From contig CATLOT010000005.1 in assembly GCA_950054155.1 (NCBI GenBank), forward strand, positions 62,001 to 126,000: a stretch of DNA of 64,000 nucleotides, in the 5' to 3' direction. Below are positions 26,885-35,642 of the stretch, piece by piece. Origin of the DNA: an uncultured Bacteriovoracaceae bacterium. GTDB taxonomy: Bacteria > Bdellovibrionota > Bacteriovoracia > Bacteriovoracales > Bacteriovoracaceae. The notes beneath the pieces are model-generated. The model was given only the letters and a program-made list of their open reading frames with translations. It was not told the origin of the DNA and made no database searches. The translations under genes and the position numbers were made by a program. The first letter of the stretch is position 1. Each line of letters starts with the position of its first letter.

Positions 26885-27895
26885 TTACATTGCTGAAGCG
26901 CCGCTACTGTAATCCCCTCTCTCTTCATTTTTCCAGTAACCAACACCACCATCGGCAAGGCGTCCAAGACCGTCAAAGATATGAGTCTTCTCTTGAGCAA
27001 GCTCTCCGCCACCAACCCATTTTAACTGGTAGCCAAGAACGGCATTGTCAAAGTGACTTTGACAGTCATTCATTCTTCCCTCTTCTTTAAGCTTCTCTTC
27101 GATATAGTTGAGCTTTTCTTGGTAGCTCACAAGTTGATTTCCCTTTTGAGCGTAGTCGTTATCGAAATCTTTTGCATGACGGGCTAACTTGTCACGACAA
27201 GAGATATGATCAAGGCGACTAACAAATTCTACCGTCTTATCTTTTGCTGTAATAGCTGAGTCAACAACAAAGTCCTTAGCTCTATAAAGTGGTCTATGAC
27301 GAAATTCTTCTAGAGTCTTAGCGTCAGTTCCCCCTTTAATTGCGGCAACAACGACATTCTTCTCTTCCTGGCACTCTTTACTCTCTAGCCCACCAAAGCA
27401 GTGAAAGGTCATTGAGTGTTCGTAACCTGGAACTTTTACCCGATAAGTTTTTCCTTTCGCAGCTTCTACTCCTGAGCGTACACGCTCTCCAGTATTTCTT
27501 AGAAATTCACCTGTTCTTTCAGTTGCTGTGTTCACACCACTCATTGTGCGTGTGCGTGCACTATTAAAGCCTTCAACTGTTTTTTCTCTGGCAATAGCAA
27601 GGCCTGCTTGAGTTCTCTCAACACCTGTGCTCACGGTGTCGCTGATAGCATCGCCGGTCGCTCTTGCTGTATCTTGGGCGCGGGCTGCACTGAGAGAAGA
27701 AACACCTCGATTTGTTCCTTTTAAGACACGCTCTTTGGCCTCTTCGATTTTGTACTTACATTGAGTTGAATTAGGATTGAAGCAATGGACTTTAATAGTC
27801 TGACCCGATGTCGGGTTTGTAACCTTAAAAGTCTTAGCGACAGTGCTGGTGCTTAGGGCGATGGAAATCATCATTAGGTATCTTGAAACGTTCAT
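26885..27895 (-). CDS. Secreted protein with amphipathic helical repeats and duplicated Cys motif
   Basis: 336 residues, signal peptide ending near VAK. Two similar segments frame an amphipathic region: TFKVTNPTSG..IKVHCFNPNSTQCKYKIEEA and TYRVKVPGYE..MTFHCFGGLESKECQEEKN. The region between them (about 65-145) has 11-residue-like repeats (ARATGDAISDTVSTGVERT) as in apolipoprotein or LEA-type helices. The C-terminus is Gly-rich. It may coat lipid or membrane surfaces (inference); no family was recognised. Confidence 0.7.
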   Translation of the reverse strand: MNVSRYLMMISIALSTSTVAKTFKVTNPTSGQTIKVHCFNPNSTQCKYKIEEAKERVLKGTNRGVSSLSAARAQDTARATGDAISDTVSTGVERTQAGLAIAREKTVEGFNSARTRTMSGVNTATERTGEFLRNTGERVRSGVEAAKGKTYRVKVPGYEHSMTFHCFGGLESKECQEEKNVVVAAIKGGTDAKTLEEFRHRPLYRAKDFVVDSAITAKDKTVEFVSRLDHISCRDKLARHAKDFDNDYAQKGNQLVSYQEKLNYIEEKLKEEGRMNDCQSHFDNAVLGYQLKWVGGGELAQEKTHIFDGLGRLADGGVGYWKNEERGDYSSGASAM

Positions 27896-28034
27896 AGTGC
27901 TCCTCCCGGCTCATTACTCTTACCCCTATAAGAAGCAAGAGTGATGCCAAAGAAGAACTCTGTAAGCACCTGTTTTTACTGGATCACCACCCCTCAAAAA
28001 AGGCTACTTTTTACACAGTGACTATTCTTTAAAC

Positions 28035-28062
28035 AAAAAAGGCCGCCCCTCAAGGGACGGCC
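28035..28062 (-). terminator. Terminator of the OmpA-like / coiled-coil operon
   Basis: On the minus strand GGCCGTCCC pairs with GGGGCGGCC around TTGA (nine pairs, one G-U), followed by TTTTTTG. It lies downstream of the small coiled-coil gene. Confidence 0.88.
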
Positions 28063-28078
28063 CAAAGCTAACGGAGAA

Positions 28079-28294
28079 TTACTGGAGCCATTTATTGACT
28101 CTCTCAGCAACACTTTCAGAGAAGTTATTGGATAACTCCTTAATGTCGCCTGAGAGTTCCTCAATCTTTGACTCGAGCTCCTTCTCTTTCTCATTCTTAT
28201 TTTCATGGGCCTTGAGCTTCAGATTTTCGAGATCTGCACTCATCTGGGCCTTCTTTGCTTTCATTCTTTGAATCAGTTCGTCTTTTTGTGACAT
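28079..28294 (-). CDS. Small coiled-coil protein
   Basis: 71 residues, all helical and highly charged (MSQKDELIQRMKAKKAQ...KLKAHENKNEKEKELESKI). AAGGAG with a good spacing fixes the ATG at 28294; a longer frame from 28396 would run into the upstream gene. It lies 13 bases after the stop of the OmpA-like gene and before a terminator, so it is probably the last gene of that operon. Function unknown. Confidence 0.7.
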   Translation of the reverse strand: MSQKDELIQRMKAKKAQMSADLENLKLKAHENKNEKEKELESKIEELSGDIKELSNNFSESVAERVNKWLQ

Positions 28295-28307
28295 GGTCTT
28301 TCTCCTT

Positions 28308-29612
28308 TTATTTTGCGTTAACGATAATATCGACTCTTCTATTAAGGGCACGGCCTTTAAGCGTTTCATTCGTGGCCAGAGGGCGCTCCTCTCCAAGTCC
28401 CTTTGTTTCAGTCTTTAACTGAGCGTTCTTTTCAGAAAGAAAACTCTCCACGGCCTTAGCCCTATAAAAGGAGAGCTTTTGATTCATCTCTTGTGACCCT
28501 CTTGAATCAGTGTGGCCGACAATAGAAACACTCTGAGGATTAATGGCCTTGAGAATGCCGTCAATCTTTGTCAGAAGATCAGTTGAGGACTCTGGAATCT
28601 TGGCACTACCGGTTTTAAAGTTTAGGTTTTTAAGGCGCAAGATGAGGCGGTCCCCTTGTTGATAAACTTCGGCTTCCTCTTCACTAAACTCCTTGCGCGC
28701 GCGATCCATGGCCTCTTGAAAGCGCACCTGAACGGCAGCAGAAAGGGCTTGGGATTGGGTGCGAACCAGGTCGCCTTGAAGATGACCTAGAGTATCGCTG
28801 AGTTTGCCCACCTTTCGCTCCTGATAGACAAGCTTAAGAGCAATATCTTCACTGGCCCCCTTGGCCTCTCCAGTAAGTTTGGTCATAACATCTGAGAGGA
28901 GTTTAATAGACTTATTCGCCTTGAGAACCTCAGCTTTAAATTCATCCCTCTGACGAGGAGTTTGCTTGATAGCATTTTCAGCTGTGGCCAAATCAATCTG
29001 GGCTTTTCTTAGAGTTTCAGGAGCAAGATCACTCGCATCCTCGCGCTTGGCATTTTCAACAACCTTTCTCAAAGAGTGAAGGTATTCATTTTGAACAACC
29101 ATCACTTCAAGATTGTGGTAGCGCTTTTGAAAGGAGGACACCTCTTTAGCATTGAGTGTCTCTTCAAAGTCATCGCTTCTTCTTAAAAGGTCATCATCAA
29201 TCTTTTCAAGTTCTGAGGTAAGATCGTCTTCGAAGCGAGGGAGATTCGCGATGGCCTGACTTCTGGTTTTTAAAATTTCATGGGGAATGGCCTTCTTGGC
29301 CTTTGCTCTTTCTTGGGCCATGAGAAAGTGGCCTTTCGCTTCTTCAAGCTCTTCAATGACTTCGGAGTTTTCCTCCTTTTCTTGAAAAGCTTCACGGGCA
29401 TCGGCCAGGTCATCAGCGCCCTCTTCAAAGTGCTCATGGCCTAGGAGATCGATTTGATCACGCCTGAGTTCTTTTTCCATCGTGGCAAGCTCATCGAGGG
29501 AGCCCGTTAAATTGTCTTTGTCATTGAGAGACGCTCTTTCGGAAGTAGCACAGCCAGCCAGCACTGTGAGGCTGAGCGCCCCTAGGTAAAGTGTTTTCTT
29601 TAATGGTTTCAA
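28308..29612 (-). CDS. OmpA-like lipoprotein
   Basis: 434 residues. A lipobox (VLAGC, C21) predicts a lipoprotein. A long helical, Glu/Lys-rich region (40-300) follows, then a C-terminal OmpA/Pal peptidoglycan-binding domain with LNFKTGSAKIP, VGHTDSRGS, LSFYRAKAV and LNRRVDI. The domain binds peptidoglycan non-covalently, so the protein probably tethers the outer membrane to the wall. The long coil may span the periplasm or form oligomers. Confidence 0.9.
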   Translation of the reverse strand: MKPLKKTLYLGALSLTVLAGCATSERASLNDKDNLTGSLDELATMEKELRRDQIDLLGHEHFEEGADDLADAREAFQEKEENSEVIEELEEAKGHFLMAQERAKAKKAIPHEILKTRSQAIANLPRFEDDLTSELEKIDDDLLRRSDDFEETLNAKEVSSFQKRYHNLEVMVVQNEYLHSLRKVVENAKREDASDLAPETLRKAQIDLATAENAIKQTPRQRDEFKAEVLKANKSIKLLSDVMTKLTGEAKGASEDIALKLVYQERKVGKLSDTLGHLQGDLVRTQSQALSAAVQVRFQEAMDRARKEFSEEEAEVYQQGDRLILRLKNLNFKTGSAKIPESSTDLLTKIDGILKAINPQSVSIVGHTDSRGSQEMNQKLSFYRAKAVESFLSEKNAQLKTETKGLGEERPLATNETLKGRALNRRVDIIVNAK

Positions 29613-29670
29613 TTGTTAATCCTCCGTTAAGGTTAGCTCTTGAAACCATTATTCAATTTAAAACGTCGTT

Positions 29671-29698
29671 ACCGAACTAGACAAGACTCAAGTTCGGT
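29671..29698. other. Small inverted repeat upstream of the OmpA-like gene
   Basis: ACCGAACT and AGTTCGGT, separated by 12 bases, lie between two minus-strand genes. It may be a weak terminator of the App1-like gene or a regulatory site of the OmpA-like gene; there is no adjacent T-run on the minus strand. Confidence 0.4.
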
Positions 29699-29723
29699 TT
29701 TTCCGACCTGTTACGCGTAAAAC

Positions 29724-30527
29724 TTAGAAGCGTGAATGATAATCATTCCACATTTTAGCCGCCTCATTCTCTGCAGTGACCTTACAGTCAAAATCAAAGA
29801 AGCTGCAATTGAAGGAATCCTTCATGCGGCGAACAAGTGTCTTATAAGTGTACTCAGGAATAAGCTCTCTTTCAGCGTAGGCCTTCGCAATCTTCTCCCT
29901 TAACTCTTCACTGATGAAAAAGAGTGTGGGGTGATCGACAAGCTCAGCTTCACTAAAGAAGTAATTCACACCTTCAAGACGATGAATGGGAAGAGCACTA
30001 CTCCAATCTGTTGCCTCCGAAGAGACATCACGAATAAAAATATAACTATTCACGAGACCCATTTTCTCCGTTAGCTCTGAGTAGACAATGGCATCTTTTG
30101 AAGAGTTATCGCCAAAGAAGTAGAAAGTATCACTGGGGCTCATTTTAGCGAGAATATCCCCAATCACTTTCGTCTTGTAGGTATAAGTATTTCCATCCCC
30201 TGGAACTCTGAGGCGGTCATAGCCTTGGGGAAACTTATGCTTTGCTAGCCACTTTTGTTGGTTAAAGAGAACATCAGGTGCAGCTGAGACATAGTAGAAC
30301 TCGACTTCCTCTCCGAGATCCTCATAGCTTCTCTCTAATTCAACAAAGAGGTCTCTCATTTCAAGATAAACTTTCTTTCTGAGAAAGTGATACGCCTGAC
30401 CAATTCCACCATTGGCACTATTGGCCTTTTTGATGGTGTCGTCGATATCACTGACGACGATGACCTTGGCAAATACTGACGGCAAAAGAACTAAGCATAG
30501 AGCTAGACTTAAGAGAAACTTATTCAT
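29724..30527 (-). CDS. Secreted App1-like phosphatase (DUF2183)
   Basis: 267 residues with a signal peptide (NKFLLSLALCLVLLPSVFA). The HAD/App1 motifs are visible: VVSDIDDTIKKAN, YYVSAAPDVLF, YKTKVIGDIL and FFGDNSSKDAIVYSEL. It lacks the extra N-terminal domain of the cytoplasmic relative at 18726-19922. A periplasmic or exported phosphatase acting on lipid phosphates is plausible, in line with the phosphatidate phosphatase App1 of yeast. Confidence 0.87.
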   Translation of the reverse strand: MNKFLLSLALCLVLLPSVFAKVIVVSDIDDTIKKANSANGGIGQAYHFLRKKVYLEMRDLFVELERSYEDLGEEVEFYYVSAAPDVLFNQQKWLAKHKFPQGYDRLRVPGDGNTYTYKTKVIGDILAKMSPSDTFYFFGDNSSKDAIVYSELTEKMGLVNSYIFIRDVSSEATDWSSALPIHRLEGVNYFFSEAELVDHPTLFFISEELREKIAKAYAERELIPEYTYKTLVRRMKDSFNCSFFDFDCKVTAENEAAKMWNDYHSRF

Positions 30528-30646
30528 TTGACCTCCCGGTGTCTTATGAAATTCCTGATATTGTCCTGATAAAATGAGCGATAACAGTATCTATCGGGGC
30601 GCATAGGGTCAAGACGGTTTGCGGTAAACACAGTACTTTAGGCGCC

Positions 30647-31225
30647 ATGGGCTTACTCTTTCAAACACCTGTCGAAATTAATGAATTAGACGATCGCGTC
30701 AACGTCTCCTCTGATGGCACCCTTAGAATCCGCACCTATGGTCTTCCCATGATTTTTTGGGGCTACCTCTTAGCAATTCTCGCTGTCATCTTCTTTATGA
30801 TCCTCGCGATCAAGGACCCTCTTCTCAAAGTTCTAAACGGAGAAGATCAACTCAATGTTGCTATTGGCATCGCTGTCCTCATTATTCTCATCGGTGCTCC
30901 CCTCGCTCTCTTATGTCTTTACTTTTACGAGAAAGAAATTCTTAAAAAGGGCGATCAGATAAGTGTCATTCACAAAGTTTTCTTTCTTCCTCTGTGGCGC
31001 AAAAGCTTTACCCTTAAGGAAGGCGAAGTCACCCTGGAGCTTGAGCATTTCTTGGACTCTCCTAATGTTGCTGCTCAAACTAAAAAGACGGGGATGGCGG
31101 GATTTGAGAATCGTGGCTACTTTAAACTGGTTATCACTCGCACTGGGGCCAAGGCCTATCTTGTCGATCGCAATAGTCGCCGTGGCGAGATGAGAAAACT
31201 CAAAGAGCTTCTCGAGCAGTATTAG
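30647..31225 (+). CDS. Membrane protein with cytoplasmic PH-like tail
   Basis: 192 residues with two membrane segments (IFWGYLLAILAVIFFMILAI and VAIGIAVLIILIGAPLALLC) and a C-terminal beta-rich region (VTLELEHFLDSP, YFKLVITRTGAKAYLVDRN) that may have a bacterial PH-like fold. The start has only a weak AGG. Followed by a long non-coding, repeat-rich region. Function unknown. Confidence 0.65.
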   Translation: MGLLFQTPVEINELDDRVNVSSDGTLRIRTYGLPMIFWGYLLAILAVIFFMILAIKDPLLKVLNGEDQLNVAIGIAVLIILIGAPLALLCLYFYEKEILKKGDQISVIHKVFFLPLWRKSFTLKEGEVTLELEHFLDSPNVAAQTKKTGMAGFENRGYFKLVITRTGAKAYLVDRNSRRGEMRKLKELLEQY

Positions 31226-31240
31226 AATCCTTGGAAAAAA

Positions 31241-31389
31241 GGGATTTGGCCTTGATCCAGATTTACTTGCTTAAAGAAATGAGTGGGGATAGTTTTTGTG
31301 AGTGTGCTGATTCCAGCATCACTTAATGGGGTTGGCTTAGGTGGGATTGTTGGGATAAACAAGACGTTTTAGGATCAAGGCCAATTTCC
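31241..31389. repeat. Long-range inverted repeat
   Basis: The left arm (31241-31258) GGGATTTGGCCTTGATCC matches the reverse complement of the right arm (31372-31389) at 16 of 18 positions; 113 bases lie between. Inside, AGTG-GCTG pairs with CAGC-CACT. Confidence 0.75.
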
Positions 31390-31576
31390 GCTGCCAACCT
31401 GGTTACTGTCTATAAAGCAACACACGTGCCAACTTTTTTGACAGTTTTAGTTTTCTATTTTTAGGGAGTTAGGGGCTTAGGGGTGGTGACACTCTGGCTT
31501 CTGGGGTCTTATTGGCTATTTGGGGTGGTTCGGGTTTACACTCTTAACGCATCTGGCTATTCTTTTGAAAATGTTT

Positions 31577-31625
31577 TTTTTAGTTGGGGGGTCGGGGGTT
31601 GCCGGTTTGGGGTGCAGTAACTGTA
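31577..31625 (+). repeat. G/T-rich dispersed repeat, copy 1
   Basis: It shares about 40 of 48 positions with copy 2 at 39154-39201, on the same strand; the core GGTTTGGGGTGC and GTAACTGTA are identical in both. Both copies follow a T-run. Confidence 0.75.
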
Positions 31626-31736
31626 GTTTGTGTCCTGTATTTTAGTTTTTGGTTTTGGGGAAGGTGTTTGTTTTCAAATGCTTATAAATCTATTACTTTA
31701 AGTAGGAAAAATAATTTTTTACGAAGGAATTGCCCA

Positions 31737-32042
31737 GTGAAAGTGAGAGAGATGAAAGAGCTCTTAGCAGGCCTAAAGAGTGAAGGTAAGATTGACGGAC
31801 AGAAGGTTGAGTTTGTTCTCGACACAAAGAAATACTTTGCAAGCAATGTTAAGGCCGGTGCTAATACCATGACTCTTGAGATTACTCGTGAAAATTATCA
31901 TCCTCTAAGCCTTGAGAGCTTTGAGTCCAATCTTGATCTGGCCGGTGGCGATCTTGAGATTCAAGTTGTTCAGGGAAAGAATGCTAAAACGATCACAGAG
32001 TCTTATCTCACTGATTCGGCCCTTGAACTTGTTCTTGGCTAA
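31737..32042 (+). CDS. Small protein of unknown function, GTG start
   Basis: About 101 residues (MKVREMKELLAGLK...), mixed alpha/beta, no signal peptide or known domain. I choose the GTG at 31737 because AAGGAA lies seven bases upstream and coding-like composition begins there; an ATG further upstream would add a T/G-rich, low-complexity leader. Its stop overlaps the stop of the convergent cysteine desulfurase gene by four bases. Confidence 0.65.
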   Translation: MKVREMKELLAGLKSEGKIDGQKVEFVLDTKKYFASNVKAGANTMTLEITRENYHPLSLESFESNLDLAGGDLEIQVVQGKNAKTITESYLTDSALELVLG

Positions 32043-33202
32043 GAAAGCAGCCTTTTAAGGGGGGCACTGAAGTGCTCCCATACCCTTTGCGCCTCTTCTA
32101 AATTAAATTTCCAACTAAAAGAAAGACGAAGAGCGCTTTTAGCCTGATCTTCATTATAACCCATGGCCAAGAGAGCCCGACTTGGAACGACGGCACCACT
32201 TGAACAGGCGCTGCCATTGCTGAGGTCGATTCCGGCCATATCAAAGACCATGGCCGCACTTTGAGCGGCCACTTCATGAAAGAGAAAGTAGATTGTTTGA
32301 CCATTGCGAGGGGAATCCTCAGCGATGATCTCTCCCTTATCGCCAAGTTCTTCTTTGAGGCGTGCTTCAAACCACTCTTTAGCCTCTTGCTGGGCCTTGA
32401 ACTGATAATTTTCCTTTAAGTCTTCAAGCGCCATCTTTAAAGAAAGAATGCCCCAGGTATTTTCAGTTCCCGAGCGCTTTGCCCCTTGCTGGCCGCCCCC
32501 ATTGAGAAGGGGGCAATGATTAAGCTTTGACCTTAAGAAAGTAAAACCTGAGCCCTTAAGGGCCCCAAACTTGTGGCCACTAAAGGTGTAGGCATCTGCT
32601 TGAGAGCTGAGTTCCCTCCACTGCTCGATCTTCCCTGCTGCCTGGACAGCGTCCACGTGAAAGAAGACTTCTTGGCCAAGGCAGCGCTCTTTTAGTTTCT
32701 CAAGGGCCGAGAGCTCCTGCACCACTCCAGTCTCATTATTAACCCAGGTCCAGTTGATGAGGATGACCTCACTTTGACAGGCCTTGATTTCTTTAATGGC
32801 CTCATCCTCGTGGAGAAGACCACTCTTGAGAACGGGAAGAATTTTAAAATCATGGCCGAGTAATTTTAAAAAGCCCTCTTGATTGGCGACACAGCTGTGA
32901 TCACTTCCTAAGGTGAAAAAGGTCATGGTTTTCTTTTCACGAGTCGCTGCGAAGGCCATCCCCTTGACCACGGTATTTATTCCCTCCGTGGCACCTGAGT
33001 GAAAGAAGAGGTCGAATTCATTTTCTTTAAGAGAATAGGTTGAATAGAGGAAGTCACGCACCTCATTCATTTTCCTACGGGCCAGCTTCCCGGAAGCATG
33101 AACACTTGAAGGATTGGCCATGGGCATGGCCTTGAGGTCCACTCTCTCACTAAGAACAGAGGTGGCGTTATGGTCTAAATAAAGTCGCTGTGAATTCATC
33201 AT
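32039..33202 (-). CDS. Cysteine desulfurase (NifS/IscS-type class V aminotransferase)
   Basis: 387 residues. The PLP-binding Lys is K211 in SGHKFGALKG, and the active-site Cys is C333 in NGSACSSGAV; also YLDHNAT at the N-terminus and HVDAVQAAGK. The enzyme takes sulfur from cysteine for Fe-S clusters or tRNA thiolation. The loop around the Cys is of the longer group-I (IscS/NifS) type. No iscU or mnmA neighbour is present, so its partner pathway is not defined here. Confidence 0.92.
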   Translation of the reverse strand: MMNSQRLYLDHNATSVLSERVDLKAMPMANPSSVHASGKLARRKMNEVRDFLYSTYSLKENEFDLFFHSGATEGINTVVKGMAFAATREKKTMTFFTLGSDHSCVANQEGFLKLLGHDFKILPVLKSGLLHEDEAIKEIKACQSEVILINWTWVNNETGVVQELSALEKLKERCLGQEVFFHVDAVQAAGKIEQWRELSSQADAYTFSGHKFGALKGSGFTFLRSKLNHCPLLNGGGQQGAKRSGTENTWGILSLKMALEDLKENYQFKAQQEAKEWFEARLKEELGDKGEIIAEDSPRNGQTIYFLFHEVAAQSAAMVFDMAGIDLSNGSACSSGAVVPSRALLAMGYNEDQAKSALRLSFSWKFNLEEAQRVWEHFSAPLKRLLS

Positions 33203-33289
33203 GCCCTAATTTAGCCGCCTGACCCTTCAAAGGCAAACCACTTGAGTTAGATGAGAAAAAGTTGCGCTCCTTATGCTAAAATAGCCGTA

Positions 33290-34486
33290 ATGGATCTTAA
33301 CGAACGCTGTACATTCTTTTTTCAAGTCCCCCTAGGGCTTGAGCAATTGGCCTTAAAGGAACTTAATCTTAAGTTTCCGGGACTCTTTCCGGCCAAGGCC
33401 CTTAGTCATGCCCAACTTGAAGAAGGTGGCTTTACCATGGAGCTGCCCCTCAACCAGGGGCTCACTCTTAATTATTGGCTTAAAATCCCTAATCGCATCC
33501 TCTTGCGCTTTGCTCACTTCAAATGCCGTGATTTACCAAAGCTCTTTAATAAGATCAGCAAACTGCCCTGGTCGCCTTTTTTCGCAGGCCAAGACTATAC
33601 CATCAAGGTGAGCGCTAAGAAGTCACGCCTCTTTGACGAGCGTAAAATTATCAAGACAACTCGTGATGCTCTTAACAAAGTGTTGAAGGCCCAGGAACCG
33701 AAGGCCATCGCTAAGAAGCGCGTGCAAAGCTTTAAGCATTGGCATCTCTTTATTCGCTTTGAAGAGGATTGGTGTACCCTCAGTATTGATACCAGCGGAG
33801 AGCGCCTAGGACTTCGTGGCTATAAAACACGGGTGGGGGTTGCTCCGTTACGAGAGAATCTCGCCAGTGCCCTCTTCTTTTTTTGTGCCCTCTCTTTTAA
33901 AGAAGAAAATGAAGGCCTCACCAGGGCCTTGACAATTGTAGACCCCTTTTGTGGCTCTGGGACCCTTCTGTGTGAAGCGGCCCTCTTCTTTGAACCCAAT
34001 CTCTTTAGAAATTATGCCTTTGAATTCTTTGCAGGTAATGACAAGTTTCAACGACCCAGCTCATTTAGGCTGGAGCGTGAACTCTTCCTCCTGGGTTCGG
34101 ATTGCAATGAGGAGCGGGTTCAAGACACTCTTACAAATATCAAAGAAGCGAGTCTTTCAACGCTCCACCACCACATCCAGGTCGGTGATCTGACGCAAAA
34201 GGAGTTTAGAAAGCGCCTCTCCCATGAAATCTTCGCCGGGGAAATTGCTCCTTGGCTTCTTAGCAACCCTCCCTATGGCAAGCGAGTGCCACAAGAGCTG
34301 AGTGCACGAGACCTTCTGGAGGAATTTAAGAGCTGGGGGCCCTTTGAGAGAATTGGCCTTTTACTCCCTCGGGAGCAGCTAGCGGGCCTCACCCCGCCAA
34401 AGGGTATCCTTCACCATGCCCATCTGGACTTTGTTCACGGTGGTGATAAAGTACGCTTCGCTATTTTTGAATGCCAAAGGCCATAG
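33290..34486 (+). CDS. THUMP-domain rRNA (guanine-N2) methyltransferase, RlmL/YpsC type
   Basis: About 398 residues. N-terminal FFFQVPLGLEQLALKEL, then a THUMP region (FNKISKLPW..F), then a Rossmann methyltransferase with the SAM motif VDPFCGSGTLLCEAAL and the catalytic LLSNPPYGKR. It methylates RNA, by family most likely guanine N2 of 23S rRNA. I place the start at the ATG at 33290, where the family usually begins; an ATG at 33251 is also possible, as neither has a strong Shine-Dalgarno. The 3' end overlaps the convergent U32 gene by 26 bases. Confidence 0.88.
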   Translation: MDLNERCTFFFQVPLGLEQLALKELNLKFPGLFPAKALSHAQLEEGGFTMELPLNQGLTLNYWLKIPNRILLRFAHFKCRDLPKLFNKISKLPWSPFFAGQDYTIKVSAKKSRLFDERKIIKTTRDALNKVLKAQEPKAIAKKRVQSFKHWHLFIRFEEDWCTLSIDTSGERLGLRGYKTRVGVAPLRENLASALFFFCALSFKEENEGLTRALTIVDPFCGSGTLLCEAALFFEPNLFRNYAFEFFAGNDKFQRPSSFRLERELFLLGSDCNEERVQDTLTNIKEASLSTLHHHIQVGDLTQKEFRKRLSHEIFAGEIAPWLLSNPPYGKRVPQELSARDLLEEFKSWGPFERIGLLLPREQLAGLTPPKGILHHAHLDFVHGGDKVRFAIFECQRP

Positions 34487-35642
34487 TGCGAATACTAAGC
34501 CCACCAATGTGACCTAAGAAAACGATCTCTCCCGTTTTAGCTTCTGTGAGGGCATTACCAAGGGCATCTCTCATCGCAACGACATGAAGCTCTTTTTCTC
34601 GTCCCTCAGGACTGAGAAATTTCACATGATCTCCAAGAGCTAAGGTGCGTCCGGGGGCCTTGATCAAGAGGGCGACATGCTCCTTCTTCTTCACATCCAC
34701 GACCTCACCTAAGTAACTTTCACCTCGGTCTTGTAAACGGTAATTTTTAAGCTTTTTAAAGAGAACATCCGTTTTATTGACTCGAAAGAATCCTTTGGTC
34801 ACGGCGCGAGTATAGTCACTCTTGTGATTGAGAAAGTCTCCCCCCTCTTCGTAATCACGAACAAATTGATCAAAATCAATTTTGGCACTTCCTAAAATAA
34901 AATCAAGTCGCCAAGTGATGGCCTCACACCTCTTAAGGGCCTCGGTTTCATCAAAGAGAAATTGATCCTTTGTATTGAGCATAAAGGTGCCATGCTCATT
35001 TTCTATAATAGGAAAGCCCTTATGGGGACTCTCTTCACTGGTGCCAAAGACCTCATGGCGGCCATCTTGAGCTTCACCATAAAGGGGGCTCACCAATTGG
35101 CGTGGAGTATAGAAGAGCAAGATGGGACCAAGGCCTAGTACCTCAAGTTCACAAGGAAGCTCCTCATCGAGTTCAATAAGGGTGCCGGAGGGAAGTTCAG
35201 GGCTAAGAACCATACGCTCTATATTTTCAGGCCAGAAATTATACCAGGCCTTAAGGCCCGTCGTATTGTGATTGCCCTGTTCGACGAGGAGATGGATTTT
35301 TTTCTTAAGGCCCATTTCTTTGAGAGCATAAAGTGCTCCAGGGTCTTGCACCCTGATGGCATCAAAGAGCTCACCCTCTAAGAGCCCACTTTGTTTAAGG
35401 CGACTAAAGATACTTTGAAAGCGCGACTCCGTCATGAGGACATCCCACTGTAAAAAGAGCCTTACTCCTTGATAGTTCTTTAAACGCTCGGCCACTTCCT
35501 TCATCTCATCTAAGGAAGTGCTAAAAAGGCGGCTAATCGTTTTAAAACCAAGGATGAAATCACAGCGACCTCCCCTTTCGAGGAAGGCAAGTGCTTTGGC
35601 GATATCTTCACTTTGATAGAGGGAGAGGCTTAGCTTTTTCAC
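34461..35642 (-). CDS. U32-family protein, smaller partner of a tRNA-hydroxylation pair
   Basis: 393 residues, a diverged U32 barrel without the Cys-rich signature of its neighbour; the barrel is followed by a beta-rich C-terminal domain (ESYLGEVVDVKKKEHVALLI). The start overlaps the stop of the large U32 gene (ATGA). In Bacillus subtilis the adjacent pair YrrN/YrrO (TrhP1/TrhP2) makes 5-hydroxyuridine at tRNA position 34 from prephenate. The same order suggests a similar pair here (inference). The lack of Cys may mean it has no Fe-S cluster itself. Confidence 0.75.
   Translation of the reverse strand: MKKLSLSLYQSEDIAKALAFLERGGRCDFILGFKTISRLFSTSLDEMKEVAERLKNYQGVRLFLQWDVLMTESRFQSIFSRLKQSGLLEGELFDAIRVQDPGALYALKEMGLKKKIHLLVEQGNHNTTGLKAWYNFWPENIERMVLSPELPSGTLIELDEELPCELEVLGLGPILLFYTPRQLVSPLYGEAQDGRHEVFGTSEESPHKGFPIIENEHGTFMLNTKDQFLFDETEALKRCEAITWRLDFILGSAKIDFDQFVRDYEEGGDFLNHKSDYTRAVTKGFFRVNKTDVLFKKLKNYRLQDRGESYLGEVVDVKKKEHVALLIKAPGRTLALGDHVKFLSPEGREKELHVVAMRDALGNALTEAKTGEIVFLGHIGGLSIRTMAFGIQK

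Larger units (their letters stand above)
31226..31736. other. 511-bp intergenic region with inverted repeats and G/T-rich repeats
   Basis: No supported gene in this stretch. It holds an 18-nt inverted repeat (31241-31258 and 31372-31389), an inner hairpin (about 31292-31315), a cluster of G-runs (31461-31543), and a G/T-rich segment (31576-31625) that recurs near 39155. A reading frame that crosses 31584-31736 is probably not translated: the better start of the next gene is the GTG at 31737. Confidence 0.7.

Noticed and set aside
31584-31736. An N-terminal extension of the small gene at 31737
   Set aside because: The extension is T/G-rich, covers a dispersed repeat and has no Shine-Dalgarno at its ATG, while AAGGAA precedes the GTG at 31737.
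31226-31736. A CRISPR array or tRNA in the repeat-rich gap
   Set aside because: The repeats are not regularly spaced direct repeats, and no cloverleaf-like pattern was seen.
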